A stretch of 64,000 bases of DNA, taken from Atopobium sp. oral taxon 810 str. F0209. Its GTDB lineage: Bacteria; Actinomycetota; Coriobacteriia; Coriobacteriales; Atopobiaceae. The notes under the pieces were generated by a model. That model had not been told where the DNA came from. It made no database searches and worked only from the letters and a program-made list of their open reading frames with translations. Below, piece by piece: positions 44,699 to 53,242 of this stretch (its first letter is position 1; each line of letters begins with the position of its first letter). The translations under genes were made by a program, and so were the position numbers. The stretch is from positions 46,343 to 110,342 of the forward strand of contig NZ_KE952934.1 of the NCBI RefSeq assembly GCF_000466405.1, read 5' to 3'.

Positions 44699-45751
44699 TT
44701 AGTTCTGACGCTGGATCCAAGCTCTTAGGGCAACGTATATGGCTGCAAACAAAACGGCTGCAACAGGCCAAATCCCCCAAGAATGAGCCCAATTCCAAGT
44801 TGTTATGGCATACGCTAGATAGATAGCAGTCACAAGACACCAATACACTCTAGGGAACCAGCCAATACGACGGCCAATCCGCTTGTTTTCTATGGTGAAG
44901 TCTTCCGTTTGCAGTAGTTTGAGATAACTCGAGTGAATCATCCCAAATTTAACGAGGAAAAATACTCCCGCTCCTACAAAGGCAAGAAGCACAGGAAAGC
45001 TGAGATACGAAACAAGATCATCTTCAAATATTGACGTTATTACAAACACAGGGAGTGCACCTATAAAAATCAAAACGATGCTGAATGCAACCGCAAGGTG
45101 ATAAGAGTTTTCAAACGCCTCATTTTTACGCAGGATGGCAGCTTCCACACCATACTGCAGCTCAAGCTCCTCGCTCTCTAGGTATTCATAGCACTTTAGC
45201 TTACCACCCTTGACAATAAACAAAGCGATGGCAACTGCAACAGCAATCAATAAAACTGCTATACCAATTCCTGTAGCGATACCTTCACTCATGCCCGCAA
45301 AATGTTTTTCGTTAAACGCTCCCAGCACAAGCAAAACAATGGGCGACCATATGCACAGGGCAACTCCAAGGGCTATAGCAGAAGAATTTTGTTCTACAAG
45401 GCTGGTATATTCGCTCGCTTCTTCGAGTGAAACCTTACGCACGGCAGACGATTCTGATGCCACTAAAGCGCCGGTATCGCAACTAGAATTGCTTGCATTT
45501 GCCTCAATACTCTCTTGATTGCTCGCGGCAAAAGATAAGTTCTGCTCATCATCAGCATTATCCTTGAGTAGATAATCAACGTTCACACCAAAAAGTTCGC
45601 TCATCTGCACAACCTTGGTAATGTCAGGCATAGCATTTGTAGCTTCCCACTTTGATACGGACTGGCGCGATACGCCTAATTGCTGTGCAAGCTCTTCTTG
45701 AGACCAGCCGAGACGTTTACGTAAACTCATAATTTTTTCTGCGAGAATCAT
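44699..45751 (-). CDS. XRE family HTH regulator fused to a membrane domain
   Basis: The 350-residue protein has an N-terminal Cro/CI helix-turn-helix (LGWSQEELAQQLGVSRQSVSKWE, about 12-35), a polar linker, and six or so membrane helices (from about 130 to the end). Such HTH-membrane fusions are common in Gram-positive bacteria and may respond to envelope signals, but few have been studied. AAAGG precedes ATG 45751, preferred over an upstream TTG. It is divergent from the SDR gene. Confidence 0.85.
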   Translation of the reverse strand: MILAEKIMSLRKRLGWSQEELAQQLGVSRQSVSKWEATNAMPDITKVVQMSELFGVNVDYLLKDNADDEQNLSFAASNQESIEANASNSSCDTGALVASESSAVRKVSLEEASEYTSLVEQNSSAIALGVALCIWSPIVLLVLGAFNEKHFAGMSEGIATGIGIAVLLIAVAVAIALFIVKGGKLKCYEYLESEELELQYGVEAAILRKNEAFENSYHLAVAFSIVLIFIGALPVFVITSIFEDDLVSYLSFPVLLAFVGAGVFFLVKFGMIHSSYLKLLQTEDFTIENKRIGRRIGWFPRVYWCLVTAIYLAYAITTWNWAHSWGIWPVAAVLFAAIYVALRAWIQRQN

Positions 45752-45987
45752 GATCAAAGCCTTTCAGGTAATGATTTTCCTCTTCGTCGACGTGGTTAAA
45801 AGCTTAGGAAACATAGCTCACTCCCGCTACCAACTTGGGTTGGAACTTTGTCAACCACTGGTTGCATGGGTCATTTACCTGCAAATATAGCGAGTCATCT
45901 CTTTGCATAGATGAAAAGATTTCGCCCACCAACTATCATAGACATATCTTTCCCCATAGGACGTCCAAGCAGAAGGGCGATAAGACA

Positions 45988-46782
45988 ATGACAAAGTTAG
46001 ATGGCAAAGTCGCACTGATCACTGGAGCTGCAAAGGGCCTAGGTGCAGGCATCGCCGAGGTATATGCACGTTACGGCGCAAAGCTCTGTCTCCTCGATAC
46101 GGATCCCCTTGTCGAGACGGTAGCCGAGGATCTTCATACGCGCTATGGAACCCAAACCATCGCAGCGGTGGAAAGCGTCACGGACAAGGAACGAGTAAGG
46201 GAAACTGCAAAGCTGGCATATGACAGCCTGGGCTCTCTTGATATTGCCTGCTGCAACGCTGGCATCTGCCGTCTTGCTCCATTTGAGAGCTTTCCCGAAG
46301 AAGAACTTGATGCGTCCATCAATATCAACATCAAGGGTGTCTGGAACACCTGTCAGAGTGTCATACCCTACATGCTCAAGGAAGGCAAAGGTAGCATAGT
46401 TATAGCCTCCTCGGTCACAGGCGATATTGTGGCAGATGCTGGTGAAGCAGCCTATGCGCTCACCAAAGCTGCCCTCGTTGGCCTCACAAGATGCCTTGCT
46501 GTCGAGTATGCCCCCCGAAATATCCGTGTCAACTGCTCGCAGCTAGGCTACGCAAGGACCCCAATGGTTGAAAGAATGGCCAAGGAGTCCAACCCTGACA
46601 ATCCCGAGCAGGCCATTGATGCCATTGCGGCAAATGTTCCTTTGGGCAGACTTGCCATGCCTCAAGAGGTTGGAGAGCTGTTTGCGTTTCTAGGTTCAGA
46701 CGAATCAAGTTACATTACGGGCGAGAGGATTGTCATTGATGGAGGTGCTACCCTTCCCGAGACCAACTCCATGGGCGTCTAG
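45988..46782 (+). CDS. Short-chain dehydrogenase/reductase
   Basis: The 264-residue enzyme has the NAD(P) loop TGAAKGLGAGIA, an acidic residue after the second strand (LLDTD, which favours NAD), CNAGI, the catalytic Ser in VIASSVTGD and Y-x-x-x-K in AYALTKAA. The usual P-G motif reads LGYARTP, a variation. Substrate is unknown; sugar alcohols, hydroxysteroids and 3-oxoacyl groups are all served by this family. The start is chosen from AGAAGGG and the family N-terminus; the ORF opens earlier at 45835. Confidence 0.9.
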   Translation: MTKLDGKVALITGAAKGLGAGIAEVYARYGAKLCLLDTDPLVETVAEDLHTRYGTQTIAAVESVTDKERVRETAKLAYDSLGSLDIACCNAGICRLAPFESFPEEELDASININIKGVWNTCQSVIPYMLKEGKGSIVIASSVTGDIVADAGEAAYALTKAALVGLTRCLAVEYAPRNIRVNCSQLGYARTPMVERMAKESNPDNPEQAIDAIAANVPLGRLAMPQEVGELFAFLGSDESSYITGERIVIDGGATLPETNSMGV

Positions 46783-46842
46783 ACCCGAAAGACATCAACA
46801 AAATAGGCCGTTTTCATTGCGTCATTAAATATGATACCCATG

Positions 46843-46875
46843 TTGACGATGTTGGTTTTTAACCAGCATCGTCAA
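46843..46875. other. Long 15-bp stem-loop between SDR and methyltransferase genes
   Basis: TTGACGATGTTGGTT pairs with AACCAGCATCGTCAA (one G:U) over a 3-nt loop. No U-run follows on either strand. It sits 60 nt after the SDR stop and could be a terminator that needs a cofactor, or an RNA processing site. Confidence 0.6.
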
Positions 46876-46924
46876 GTAGTTTGGAAAGTAGTACTTAAAT
46901 CAGATTAATAGATGGATTATCATG

Positions 46925-46950
46925 TTATAGTTAGTCTTATCTAACTATAA
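46925..46950 (+). promoter_or_regulatory. Perfect 10+6+10 palindrome before the methyltransferase gene
   Basis: TTATAGTTAG and CTAACTATAA flank TCTTAT. The repeat ends 10 nt before the TTG start and overlaps the ribosome-site spacer, so it could be an operator at the promoter/leader or an RNA hairpin limiting translation. No regulator gene is adjacent. Confidence 0.6.
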
Positions 46951-46960
46951 GGAGTCTGAT

Positions 46961-47584
46961 TTGAATCAAAAGACTTGGGATCGATTTGCACCGATTTATA
47001 ATTTGGCATTGAGATCTGAGAAACATCTTTTCGAGACCATGTATACGCGAATTGCTCAGGTAGTCGAAGGCAAAGATGTATTAGAAATCGCTTGTGGTCC
47101 AGGACAGCTCGCAAAGCACATCGCACCGTCAGCCAACGAGGTTGTAGCAACAGATTATTCTTCAGGTATGATTCATGAAGCACAGAAAGGTATGACACCG
47201 GCAAATCTTAGTTTTATGGTTGCAAACGCCATGAATCTACCATTTGAAGATGATGCGTTTGACGTTGTTGTTATAGCAAATGCGTTGCATATAATCCCTG
47301 CTCCCGAAAGAGTACTTGCAGAAATAGATCGCGTGCTCAAAGATGGCGGTTTGCTTGTAGCGCCTAACTTTGTTGCACATGAGGAAAAGCGAGGAGCCAG
47401 GCTGTGGACACGTATCCTCAGAACTGCTGGCATTACATTTGAGCAGCAGTGGACTGCAGCAGACTACATGACATTTCTTACAGATAATGGCTGGGAGATA
47501 CAGCAGTTTACGGTAATGCATGCTCGGATACCCCTTCTCTATTGCGAATGCACCTCATCGAGCTCTTCTGTGCGTATATCCTAA
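46961..47584 (+). CDS. Class I SAM-dependent methyltransferase
   Basis: The 207-residue protein has the SAM motif VLEIACGPGQLAKHI (about 40-55), ATDYSSGMI, and ALHIIPAPERVLAEIDRVLKDGG, typical of small-molecule or quinone-type methyltransferases. It begins with TTG at 46961 behind an excellent AAGGAG. The substrate is not apparent; UbiE/arsenite/phospholipid methyltransferases are relatives. The gene stands alone behind a striking palindrome. Confidence 0.88.
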   Translation: MNQKTWDRFAPIYNLALRSEKHLFETMYTRIAQVVEGKDVLEIACGPGQLAKHIAPSANEVVATDYSSGMIHEAQKGMTPANLSFMVANAMNLPFEDDAFDVVVIANALHIIPAPERVLAEIDRVLKDGGLLVAPNFVAHEEKRGARLWTRILRTAGITFEQQWTAADYMTFLTDNGWEIQQFTVMHARIPLLYCECTSSSSSVRIS

Positions 47585-47699
47585 AGTCAAGCTCTTTAAT
47601 AGTGCTCCACTCGACACATTGCTGATTGTTCCGATGGATTGAATCCGAAAGAAGTATCAAATGAGCGTAAACTTTCTAGGAGCTACTTTGATACTGATA

Positions 47700-48206
47700 T
47701 CACTGATTTACGTACAGCAAAAATGCTGCTCCAGCTACTGCCAAAATCATGAGAACCGCTGATGCAACTACGATTACCTTATCCAACACAGCGTTATTCT
47801 TTGCTATTCGCGCCAAGAGGGTATACAACGCAACTCCAAGCGCAGCACCCATCGTATTAGAAATAATATCTGTCACATCCGAGGCTCCAATACTCAGTAC
47901 AAACTGCAGAGTCTCAAACACAAAGCTGGTGAGAGCAATAATCAAGATGCTTGTGCCAATAGGAAGCTGGCGAAATGCTACGCGCATATATATGCCAAAG
48001 GGGATAAAAATCAGAACATTGTCAATAACCTCACGTAAATGACCCGAGGTTTCCTCCTCATAATAAAAGGGGATCAGATTGATATGACGAGTGGTACTTA
48101 GATCTGCAAGCGAGAACTGAGTTTTGAGTAACACTACCCAAACGAGTAGTACCAAGTAAAAAATGAATACAGCAATAATCCCTTTACCCTGCTTACTATT
48201 GGACAT
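47700..48206 (-). CDS. VanZ family membrane protein
   Basis: A 168-residue protein with four helices: an N-terminal helix, then the VanZ motif with HINLIPFYYEEE, DNVLIFIPFGIY and ETLQFVLSIGASDVTDIISNTMGAALG. The NxxxFxPxG and SDxxDxxxNxxG patterns are diagnostic. VanZ relatives alter susceptibility to glycolipopeptides in enterococci and clostridia; others are of unknown role. It is the third gene of a minus-strand trio, its start sharing a base with the stop of the XRE gene. Confidence 0.9.
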   Translation of the reverse strand: MSNSKQGKGIIAVFIFYLVLLVWVVLLKTQFSLADLSTTRHINLIPFYYEEETSGHLREVIDNVLIFIPFGIYMRVAFRQLPIGTSILIIALTSFVFETLQFVLSIGASDVTDIISNTMGAALGVALYTLLARIAKNNAVLDKVIVVASAVLMILAVAGAAFLLYVNQ

Positions 48207-48436
48207 TATGCTTTGCCCTCCTCATCATCAGACTCATATTCCAATATGTCGCCCGGCTGACACTGCAGCTCTTCGCATAGCACACCCAAGGTGCTAAATC
48301 GCACCGCGCTAATATGCCCATTTTTTAACTTTGATAGGTTTACATTTGTAATTCCGACTCTTTCGGATAAATCTTTAAGTGATATCTTTCGATCTGCCAT
48401 AACGCGATCAAGCCTAAGCACAATCTTTCCCATCAT
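48206..48436 (-). CDS. Small Cro/CI-type regulator (YozG-like)
   Basis: The 76-residue protein is almost entirely a helix-turn-helix with MADRKISLKDLSERVGITNVNLSKLKNG and ends in an acidic tail (QPGDILEYESDDEE). It matches regulators that are encoded beside DUF2975 membrane proteins, as here. Start: two ATG in tandem; the first is used. It probably controls its own operon from the palindrome at 48990-49019. Confidence 0.9.
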   Translation of the reverse strand: MMGKIVLRLDRVMADRKISLKDLSERVGITNVNLSKLKNGHISAVRFSTLGVLCEELQCQPGDILEYESDDEEGKA

Positions 48437-48444
48437 TACCCCCC

Positions 48445-48951
48445 CTACAGCGTTTCGTCCGACTGAAGCTGGAGTTCACAGGCATAGTCGAACATAAGGA
48501 AGAAGGCAACGAGAGCAATTGTCTCGAAAATAGCTGAGAGCAAATTTCCACCAAACAAAGCAAGTACTACTGCAATAACTGCTAATGCCAGCAGTTTTTT
48601 GCGAATCTCCTCAGTGAATGGCGAATAGCTTTGGGCCACTTGCGCAAATGTACTCTGAAGCAAGGTAAAAAATGCAATAACTAGGCCTAGCGCCAGCATG
48701 CCCAAAATGGTGAGTACAAAAATACCTATACCAGACATCAGAACGTCTTGTGTTTTAACGCTAAACCACAACACCTTCATCCTGCCTAAAAACGGGGCAG
48801 TAAAAATCTCCGCATGAAGTACTGCATACGCAAACATTCCCAGCAAGAAAAGCGCAAGCATAGCGATTGCCAGAATTTGCAGGATTCTTGCAATGGTAGC
48901 GAGGACTTTGCACATCCTCCTGAGTTGTGAGATGTTTTCGGACTCTTGCAT
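48445..48951 (-). CDS. DUF2975 membrane protein
   Basis: A 168-residue protein with four predicted helices (about 22-48, 70-95, 115-135, 140-158), the size and pattern of DUF2975. The constant pairing of DUF2975 with a YozG-like regulator supports the call. Function unknown; it starts the operon DUF2975 - XRE - VanZ. Confidence 0.8.
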   Translation of the reverse strand: MQESENISQLRRMCKVLATIARILQILAIAMLALFLLGMFAYAVLHAEIFTAPFLGRMKVLWFSVKTQDVLMSGIGIFVLTILGMLALGLVIAFFTLLQSTFAQVAQSYSPFTEEIRKKLLALAVIAVVLALFGGNLLSAIFETIALVAFFLMFDYACELQLQSDETL

Positions 48952-48989
48952 GATGACTCGCTTTCAATCCTCTTTGGATATAAATTAGA

Positions 48990-49019
48990 CGTTAAACGCT
49001 AATTAGTTAATGTTTAACG
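48990..49019 (-). promoter_or_regulatory. Inverted repeat upstream of the DUF2975 operon
   Basis: CGTTAAAC and GTTTAACG are exact inverted 8-mers separated by 14 nt, 39-68 nt upstream of the DUF2975 start, with ATAATTATC nearby that could serve as promoter. It is suited to the XRE regulator of the same operon. The remainder of 48952-49197 shows no gene. Confidence 0.5.
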
Positions 49020-49197
49020 ATAATTATCCTAGGAGCTAAGTTATCGTTTGTCAATAACTTTTTCTTATCCATCAAGTCAACATGACAGGGCATGAACGTG
49101 TCTTAAAGTCAGCAAAAAGGTATCTATGTTATTTGTCTCGATGCTTTTCTTGCGTTTTTGGCTCTTATTACATGCCTAAGTCAATATTGGAGAAACA

Positions 49198-50238
49198 CTA
49201 CTCCCCTGTTGCTGTGCGATATTCAGAAGAGCCCGTGTCGGCCCAATCATGTTTTCCCGAACTGATTACTTTTTCGGTCGAGTATTCATAGGCAAGCATA
49301 TCGACAATCTGGGGTTCGGTATCGCTATCTGCAAGTTCTTCTTTATAGACAACATACAGAGCACATTTACCATTATTGGATTCACGATCATAAAGCACAT
49401 AGGTGATCTGCTTTGCATCCTTATTGAGTACAAGCTTTGGCACGCCCTTTGCAGAGTAAGTAATATCTTTTTCTTCTGCTTTGGCATTGCCATAATGATG
49501 GGCTATTGCCACTAAACCCTTATTAATTTGATTATCCTGCTGCGCCAGATTATCGTCTGTTCCTTCTATGTCATTGCCTGAACCATCGGATGAAAACTCA
49601 TAATTTTCAAGCTGTTTGCCACTATCAAAATCGATGCTTACCACACGCTGACGAGCATTATCATCGGTAAAAGCGACAAATGTCACCACGTTATTCTGCC
49701 AGTACACACTATAGTTTCCTCTAGAAACTGTAGGGAAACCGTCGTTTATGGGAACACTCCCGAACTGACGCCCAATGAATAGTGAATTTTCACGTTTGTA
49801 AAAATTCATCGAACCACTTAGTAAAAATGTTGATTCCTCTACGACCAAGATGTGTTTACCACTAGGTGATGAAAACTCATGATAGGAAAAGCCTCCACGC
49901 ACAAACAGCTCTGCCAACGTTCCAATGAGGATGCCAAAAATCACCATGACCCACGCAAGCACAATGGCAACCTTTGATAATTTGCGTATCGCACGTCTCC
50001 AAGCGGTAATAAGCCCCCAAATTATCCAAGCAGCACAAATCAATCCCGTAAGAAAGTAGAGGTCAGTTTCTCTGAGGTATACGCCAATCTTGATAAGCAA
50101 TATCAATCCCGTAAGCTGCTCGACCGCCAACAGCACGACGCATAACGCCAGCCAGCAACCGCTAGCAACAAGCAGTACAAGCCTTATGCGGGCGGACTTT
50201 GTTTTTCGCAACTTTTCAGAATCAGTCGGCATACTCAT
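49198..50238 (-). CDS. Membrane protein of unknown function with external beta-rich domain
   Basis: The 346-residue protein has three predicted helices (about 18-45, 60-80, 90-112), then an external domain with repeated strand motifs (SVYWQNNVVTFVAFTDD) and an acidic linker (about 215-240). No family is recognised. It is followed on the same strand, in the opposite sense of flow, by the ABC-F gene that ends 44 nt upstream of its start, so the ABC-F transcript may continue into it. Confidence 0.65.
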   Translation of the reverse strand: MSMPTDSEKLRKTKSARIRLVLLVASGCWLALCVVLLAVEQLTGLILLIKIGVYLRETDLYFLTGLICAAWIIWGLITAWRRAIRKLSKVAIVLAWVMVIFGILIGTLAELFVRGGFSYHEFSSPSGKHILVVEESTFLLSGSMNFYKRENSLFIGRQFGSVPINDGFPTVSRGNYSVYWQNNVVTFVAFTDDNARQRVVSIDFDSGKQLENYEFSSDGSGNDIEGTDDNLAQQDNQINKGLVAIAHHYGNAKAEEKDITYSAKGVPKLVLNKDAKQITYVLYDRESNNGKCALYVVYKEELADSDTEPQIVDMLAYEYSTEKVISSGKHDWADTGSSEYRTATGE

Positions 50239-50281
50239 ATCTCTTTTTTGCTGTCACTCTGACAATTCGGAAGTCCAGACA

Positions 50282-51829
50282 TTACTCATCATTGTTAGCA
50301 AATCTTGCTTCATTTATTGTAATTTTGTTGCCCACCCGCTCAAGGATGAGTCTTTTGCTCACGCACCTGGCGAGAAACCTTTCATCGTGACTTACCAAAA
50401 TCAATGTTGCTGGAAATGAAGATAGCGCGCGCTCAAGCGCTTCAATCGCTTGGATATCCAGGTGATTTGTAGGTTCGTCAAGCACAATAAGCTGCGGCGA
50501 TAACAACATTCCTCGGACAATAGCAAGCTTACGAAGCTCACCTGGACTGGTAGCTGCCAATGTAAGAACGCGTTTTGGATCTGACCCTAGACGTGATAGC
50601 CCCTTAAGAACCAGTCCTTTCTCTAGTTCTGGCAGCGCTTCCACTGATTCTAGAAAACGTTTTGCATCATCGGCCCCTATTTCTTGGCCAATATAAAGTG
50701 TACGAATGCCATCAACCTCGGCACACCACAAACTCCCCGTCTGTTCACTTTGCGAAAGCATATGACGTATCAAAGTAGATTTGCCCACACCATTTGACCC
50801 GCAAATACCAATATGGTCTGTGTTTGCAATAAATAGCTTAGGAACAAGCAGTTCCGCTTCAGGCCCACAGGGGATAATTTGCTCCCGTGTCTTCAGTACA
50901 ACATGTCTTTTGCTTGGACGAGCATTCAGCCATACATCACCTTCATAACGCTTTGCGACTCGCATCGTGCTCAAACTCTGCCGTGCGGATTCCACGCGTG
51001 CGTCCATCCGATCTGCAAGCTTACCTGCCTTGCCATCTTTTCCAGAAACTATGGCAAGCCCAATTTTGTCGCGGCTATCGCTATCATGCTTATCGAGTTT
51101 GCGCTTACTTCTCATGCCAGAACTTTTATCTGCAAGCTCCCTACGCCGACGTTGTTCATTTTCTAATTTTTGGAGCTGCTTTTTTGCGACTACCTGACGA
51201 TGGATTAACCCTTCTCGTTCCAGTTTCATTTGGTCGCACGCTTGCGTATATCCACCTGATCGCATGACCACGTGCCCATCCCTAAAATCGAGCACTTGGT
51301 ACACCAAGGAATCAAGCAGTTCTCGATCATGCGAGACAAGAATACCGATTCCACGATACGCTGCCATGGCACGACAAATCTCTTTGCGACAGTTGGCATC
51401 AACATGATTTGTGGGTTCATCAACAACAAGAATTTCTGGCTGTGCCCAAAGCGCTACTGCAACCTGAATTTTCTTCTGTTCGCCACAGCTCAATTGGGAA
51501 TAACGCCAAAGCATGTCGTCATCAATACAAAGCGAATGCCTCATCGAAAGAGCCTCTGGTGAATAGTCACAGGCAAAATCGTACAAAGAGGCAGGTTCCC
51601 ATGAAGGATCCTGAGGACAATATAGTCCGCTTATTTTGGGCAAGACAGTTCCAGAATCCGGGCTCATATCCCCACATGCAATACGTGCGATGGTGGTTTT
51701 CCCGCATCCGTTTGGTCCGATGATGCCCGTCCAACCAGATGCAAAGCTTGCGTTTACTCCATCGAGTATTGTTACCGAAGAGCCTGGATAAGCATATGTA
51801 ATGTGCGAAAGGTTGAGGAACCTAGACAT
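50282..51829 (-). CDS. ABC-F family ATPase (antibiotic resistance/translation factor type)
   Basis: The 515-residue protein has two ABC domains and no membrane helices. Domain 1 has Walker A GPNGCGKTT, signature LSCGEQKK and Walker B LVVDEPTNHVD. A basic linker (about 190-300) follows, and then domain 2 with GSNGVGKST, SPGELRKLAIV and LIVLDEPTNHLD. The linker is the part that reaches the ribosome in ABC-F proteins. It most resembles the ribosome-protection/antibiotic resistance branch, though housekeeping roles are also possible. Start follows a GAAGGAATAG site that lies within a short upstream ORF. Confidence 0.88.
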   Translation of the reverse strand: MSRFLNLSHITYAYPGSSVTILDGVNASFASGWTGIIGPNGCGKTTIARIACGDMSPDSGTVLPKISGLYCPQDPSWEPASLYDFACDYSPEALSMRHSLCIDDDMLWRYSQLSCGEQKKIQVAVALWAQPEILVVDEPTNHVDANCRKEICRAMAAYRGIGILVSHDRELLDSLVYQVLDFRDGHVVMRSGGYTQACDQMKLEREGLIHRQVVAKKQLQKLENEQRRRRELADKSSGMRSKRKLDKHDSDSRDKIGLAIVSGKDGKAGKLADRMDARVESARQSLSTMRVAKRYEGDVWLNARPSKRHVVLKTREQIIPCGPEAELLVPKLFIANTDHIGICGSNGVGKSTLIRHMLSQSEQTGSLWCAEVDGIRTLYIGQEIGADDAKRFLESVEALPELEKGLVLKGLSRLGSDPKRVLTLAATSPGELRKLAIVRGMLLSPQLIVLDEPTNHLDIQAIEALERALSSFPATLILVSHDERFLARCVSKRLILERVGNKITINEARFANNDE

Positions 51830-51833
51830 GAAG

Positions 51834-51986
51834 CTATTCCTTCTCGTGATGTTTCACAATGCAGCGCATGGCGGCAAAGAGATTTGCTACCTGCACTATT
51901 TGAGGCATCACTACAGCTTCATTAATCCTTCTCCTTAAAGTAGGTTCGCGCTTGGCATCTGGGCGCTCACCGTGGATAGATTTCAA
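51834..51986 (-). CDS. Short ORF leading into the ABC-F gene
   Basis: A 50-codon frame (TTG 51986, or 24 codons from ATG 51908) ends 4 nt before the ABC-F start. Its last codons contain the AAGGA ribosome site for ABC-F. Further up, an AAGGAGAAGG site precedes a three-residue frame (MKL stop, 51911-51922) that ends beside ATG 51908. The predicted peptide has no recognised family. Upstream peptides often control ABC-F resistance genes by attenuation, so a leader role is plausible but unproven. Confidence 0.35.
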   Translation of the reverse strand: MKSIHGERPDAKREPTLRRRINEAVVMPQIVQVANLFAAMRCIVKHHEKE

Positions 51987-52128
51987 CTATAGCACCAAAC
52001 AACAAAAGTATTTGCTGTTCTAATCGACGTGCAAAAGTTGTATTAGGAGACAGCAAAAAAACTGAGTTGCATGCTCAACCAGTTCCAGTTGTACAACTTA
52101 ACTTTTTAATTGACAGTCTTTCATTAAT

Positions 52129-52162
52129 GTCTTACTGTACTAGTTATATAATACAATAAGAC
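52129..52162 (+). promoter_or_regulatory. Operator-like inverted repeat over the GntR promoter
   Basis: GTCTTACTGTA (52129-52139) and TACAATAAGAC (52152-52162) are inverted 11-mers with one mismatch. TATAAT (52147-52152) sits between and at the edge, so a bound repressor would block the -10 region. It lies just before GGGAGG and the GTG start of the GntR gene. Confidence 0.65.
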
Positions 52163-52181
52163 AGACGAAGGGAGGTCAAAC

Positions 52182-52547
52182 GTGCCATGGGAATTTGCAG
52201 AGGGATCCCCCATCTGGCGACAGATTGTTGCACGTATCAAAGCTGCTGTCGCAGGTGGTAGGCTCGCTCCAGGGGAAAAGGTCGCCTCGGTACGTGACCT
52301 CGCGATGGAGGCAGGGGTAAACCCCAACACAATGCAACGCGCACTTGCACAGCTCGAACAGGAAGGCATCCTACACACTGAACGCACGAGCGGCAGATAT
52401 GTGACAGAGAATGTCGAGATACTCGAAGGGCTACGTCGCCAACTCGCATCTGAGGTTATTGCCGAACTCTACCATCAGCTGCATGCACTTGGCATAGATG
52501 ACAATCAAATCGTGACAATGGTCTCTACTTGGAAGGATGAGAACTGA
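52182..52547 (+). CDS. GntR/YtrA-type repressor
   Basis: A 121-residue regulator: winged helix (about 8-75: IWRQIVARIKAAVAGGRLAPGEKVASVRDLA and NPNTMQRALAQLEQEGI) and a short C-terminal helical dimerisation tail, the YtrA subfamily, which controls adjacent ABC transporters. It starts with GTG behind GAAGGGAGGTC. The ATPase gene overlaps its stop by one base. Probably autorepresses through the inverted repeat upstream; a ligand is unknown. Confidence 0.93.
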   Translation: MPWEFAEGSPIWRQIVARIKAAVAGGRLAPGEKVASVRDLAMEAGVNPNTMQRALAQLEQEGILHTERTSGRYVTENVEILEGLRRQLASEVIAELYHQLHALGIDDNQIVTMVSTWKDEN

Positions 52548-53242
52548 TGGCAGTTTTAGAGTGCAAGGCATTAAGCAAGCAATACAGGGAAATTGCAGCA
52601 CTCGATGCAATTGACCTCTCGCTCGAAGCCGGTCAAATTATTGGTCTTCTTGGCCCAAATGGCTCAGGTAAAACGACTTTAATCAAACTTGCAAATGGTC
52701 TTATCAAGCCAACATCTGGCCAAATTCTCATAGAAGGCATGGCACCATGTGTAGAGACAAAAGCTAAAGTGGCCTATTTGCCCGATCGGAACTTCTTGCC
52801 TGAATACATGAGCACAGCACAACTGCTCGATTACTACCAAGACTTCTTTGTAGATTTTGATCGTAAGCGAGCTATAGATATGCTCACAAACCTAGGCCTT
52901 GATGTATCGAAGCGCCTAAAAGAGCTGTCCAGAGGCACGCGGGAGAAGGTTCAGCTCATTCTCACGATGAGCCGGAATGCGCATATATATCTGCTTGATG
53001 AACCCATCGCGGGTGTCGATCCCGCAGCACGTGACTACATCTTGCGCGCCATCATCTCCAACTACTCGCCAGACTCACTCGTACTCATCTCCACACACCT
53101 TATTACTGATATCGAGAGCGTGCTCGATGATGTCATTTTTCTCAAGCAAGGTCACATGGTGCTCCACGAGTCTGCTGATGACCTACGCGAACGCACAGGC
53201 AAGAGCGTAGATGGTCTCTTTAGGGAGGTATTTGCATGTTAG
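52547..53242 (+). CDS. ABC transporter ATPase (YtrB-like)
   Basis: The 231-residue ATPase has Walker A GPNGSGKTT, a signature region LSRGTREKVQL (divergent from LSGGQ), Walker B IYLLDEPIAGVDP, and an H-loop STHLITD. It couples to the permease whose start overlaps its last codons by 7 nt. GntR/ABC operons of this kind react to cell-wall antibiotics in some Bacillota. Confidence 0.93.
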   Translation: MAVLECKALSKQYREIAALDAIDLSLEAGQIIGLLGPNGSGKTTLIKLANGLIKPTSGQILIEGMAPCVETKAKVAYLPDRNFLPEYMSTAQLLDYYQDFFVDFDRKRAIDMLTNLGLDVSKRLKELSRGTREKVQLILTMSRNAHIYLLDEPIAGVDPAARDYILRAIISNYSPDSLVLISTHLITDIESVLDDVIFLKQGHMVLHESADDLRERTGKSVDGLFREVFAC

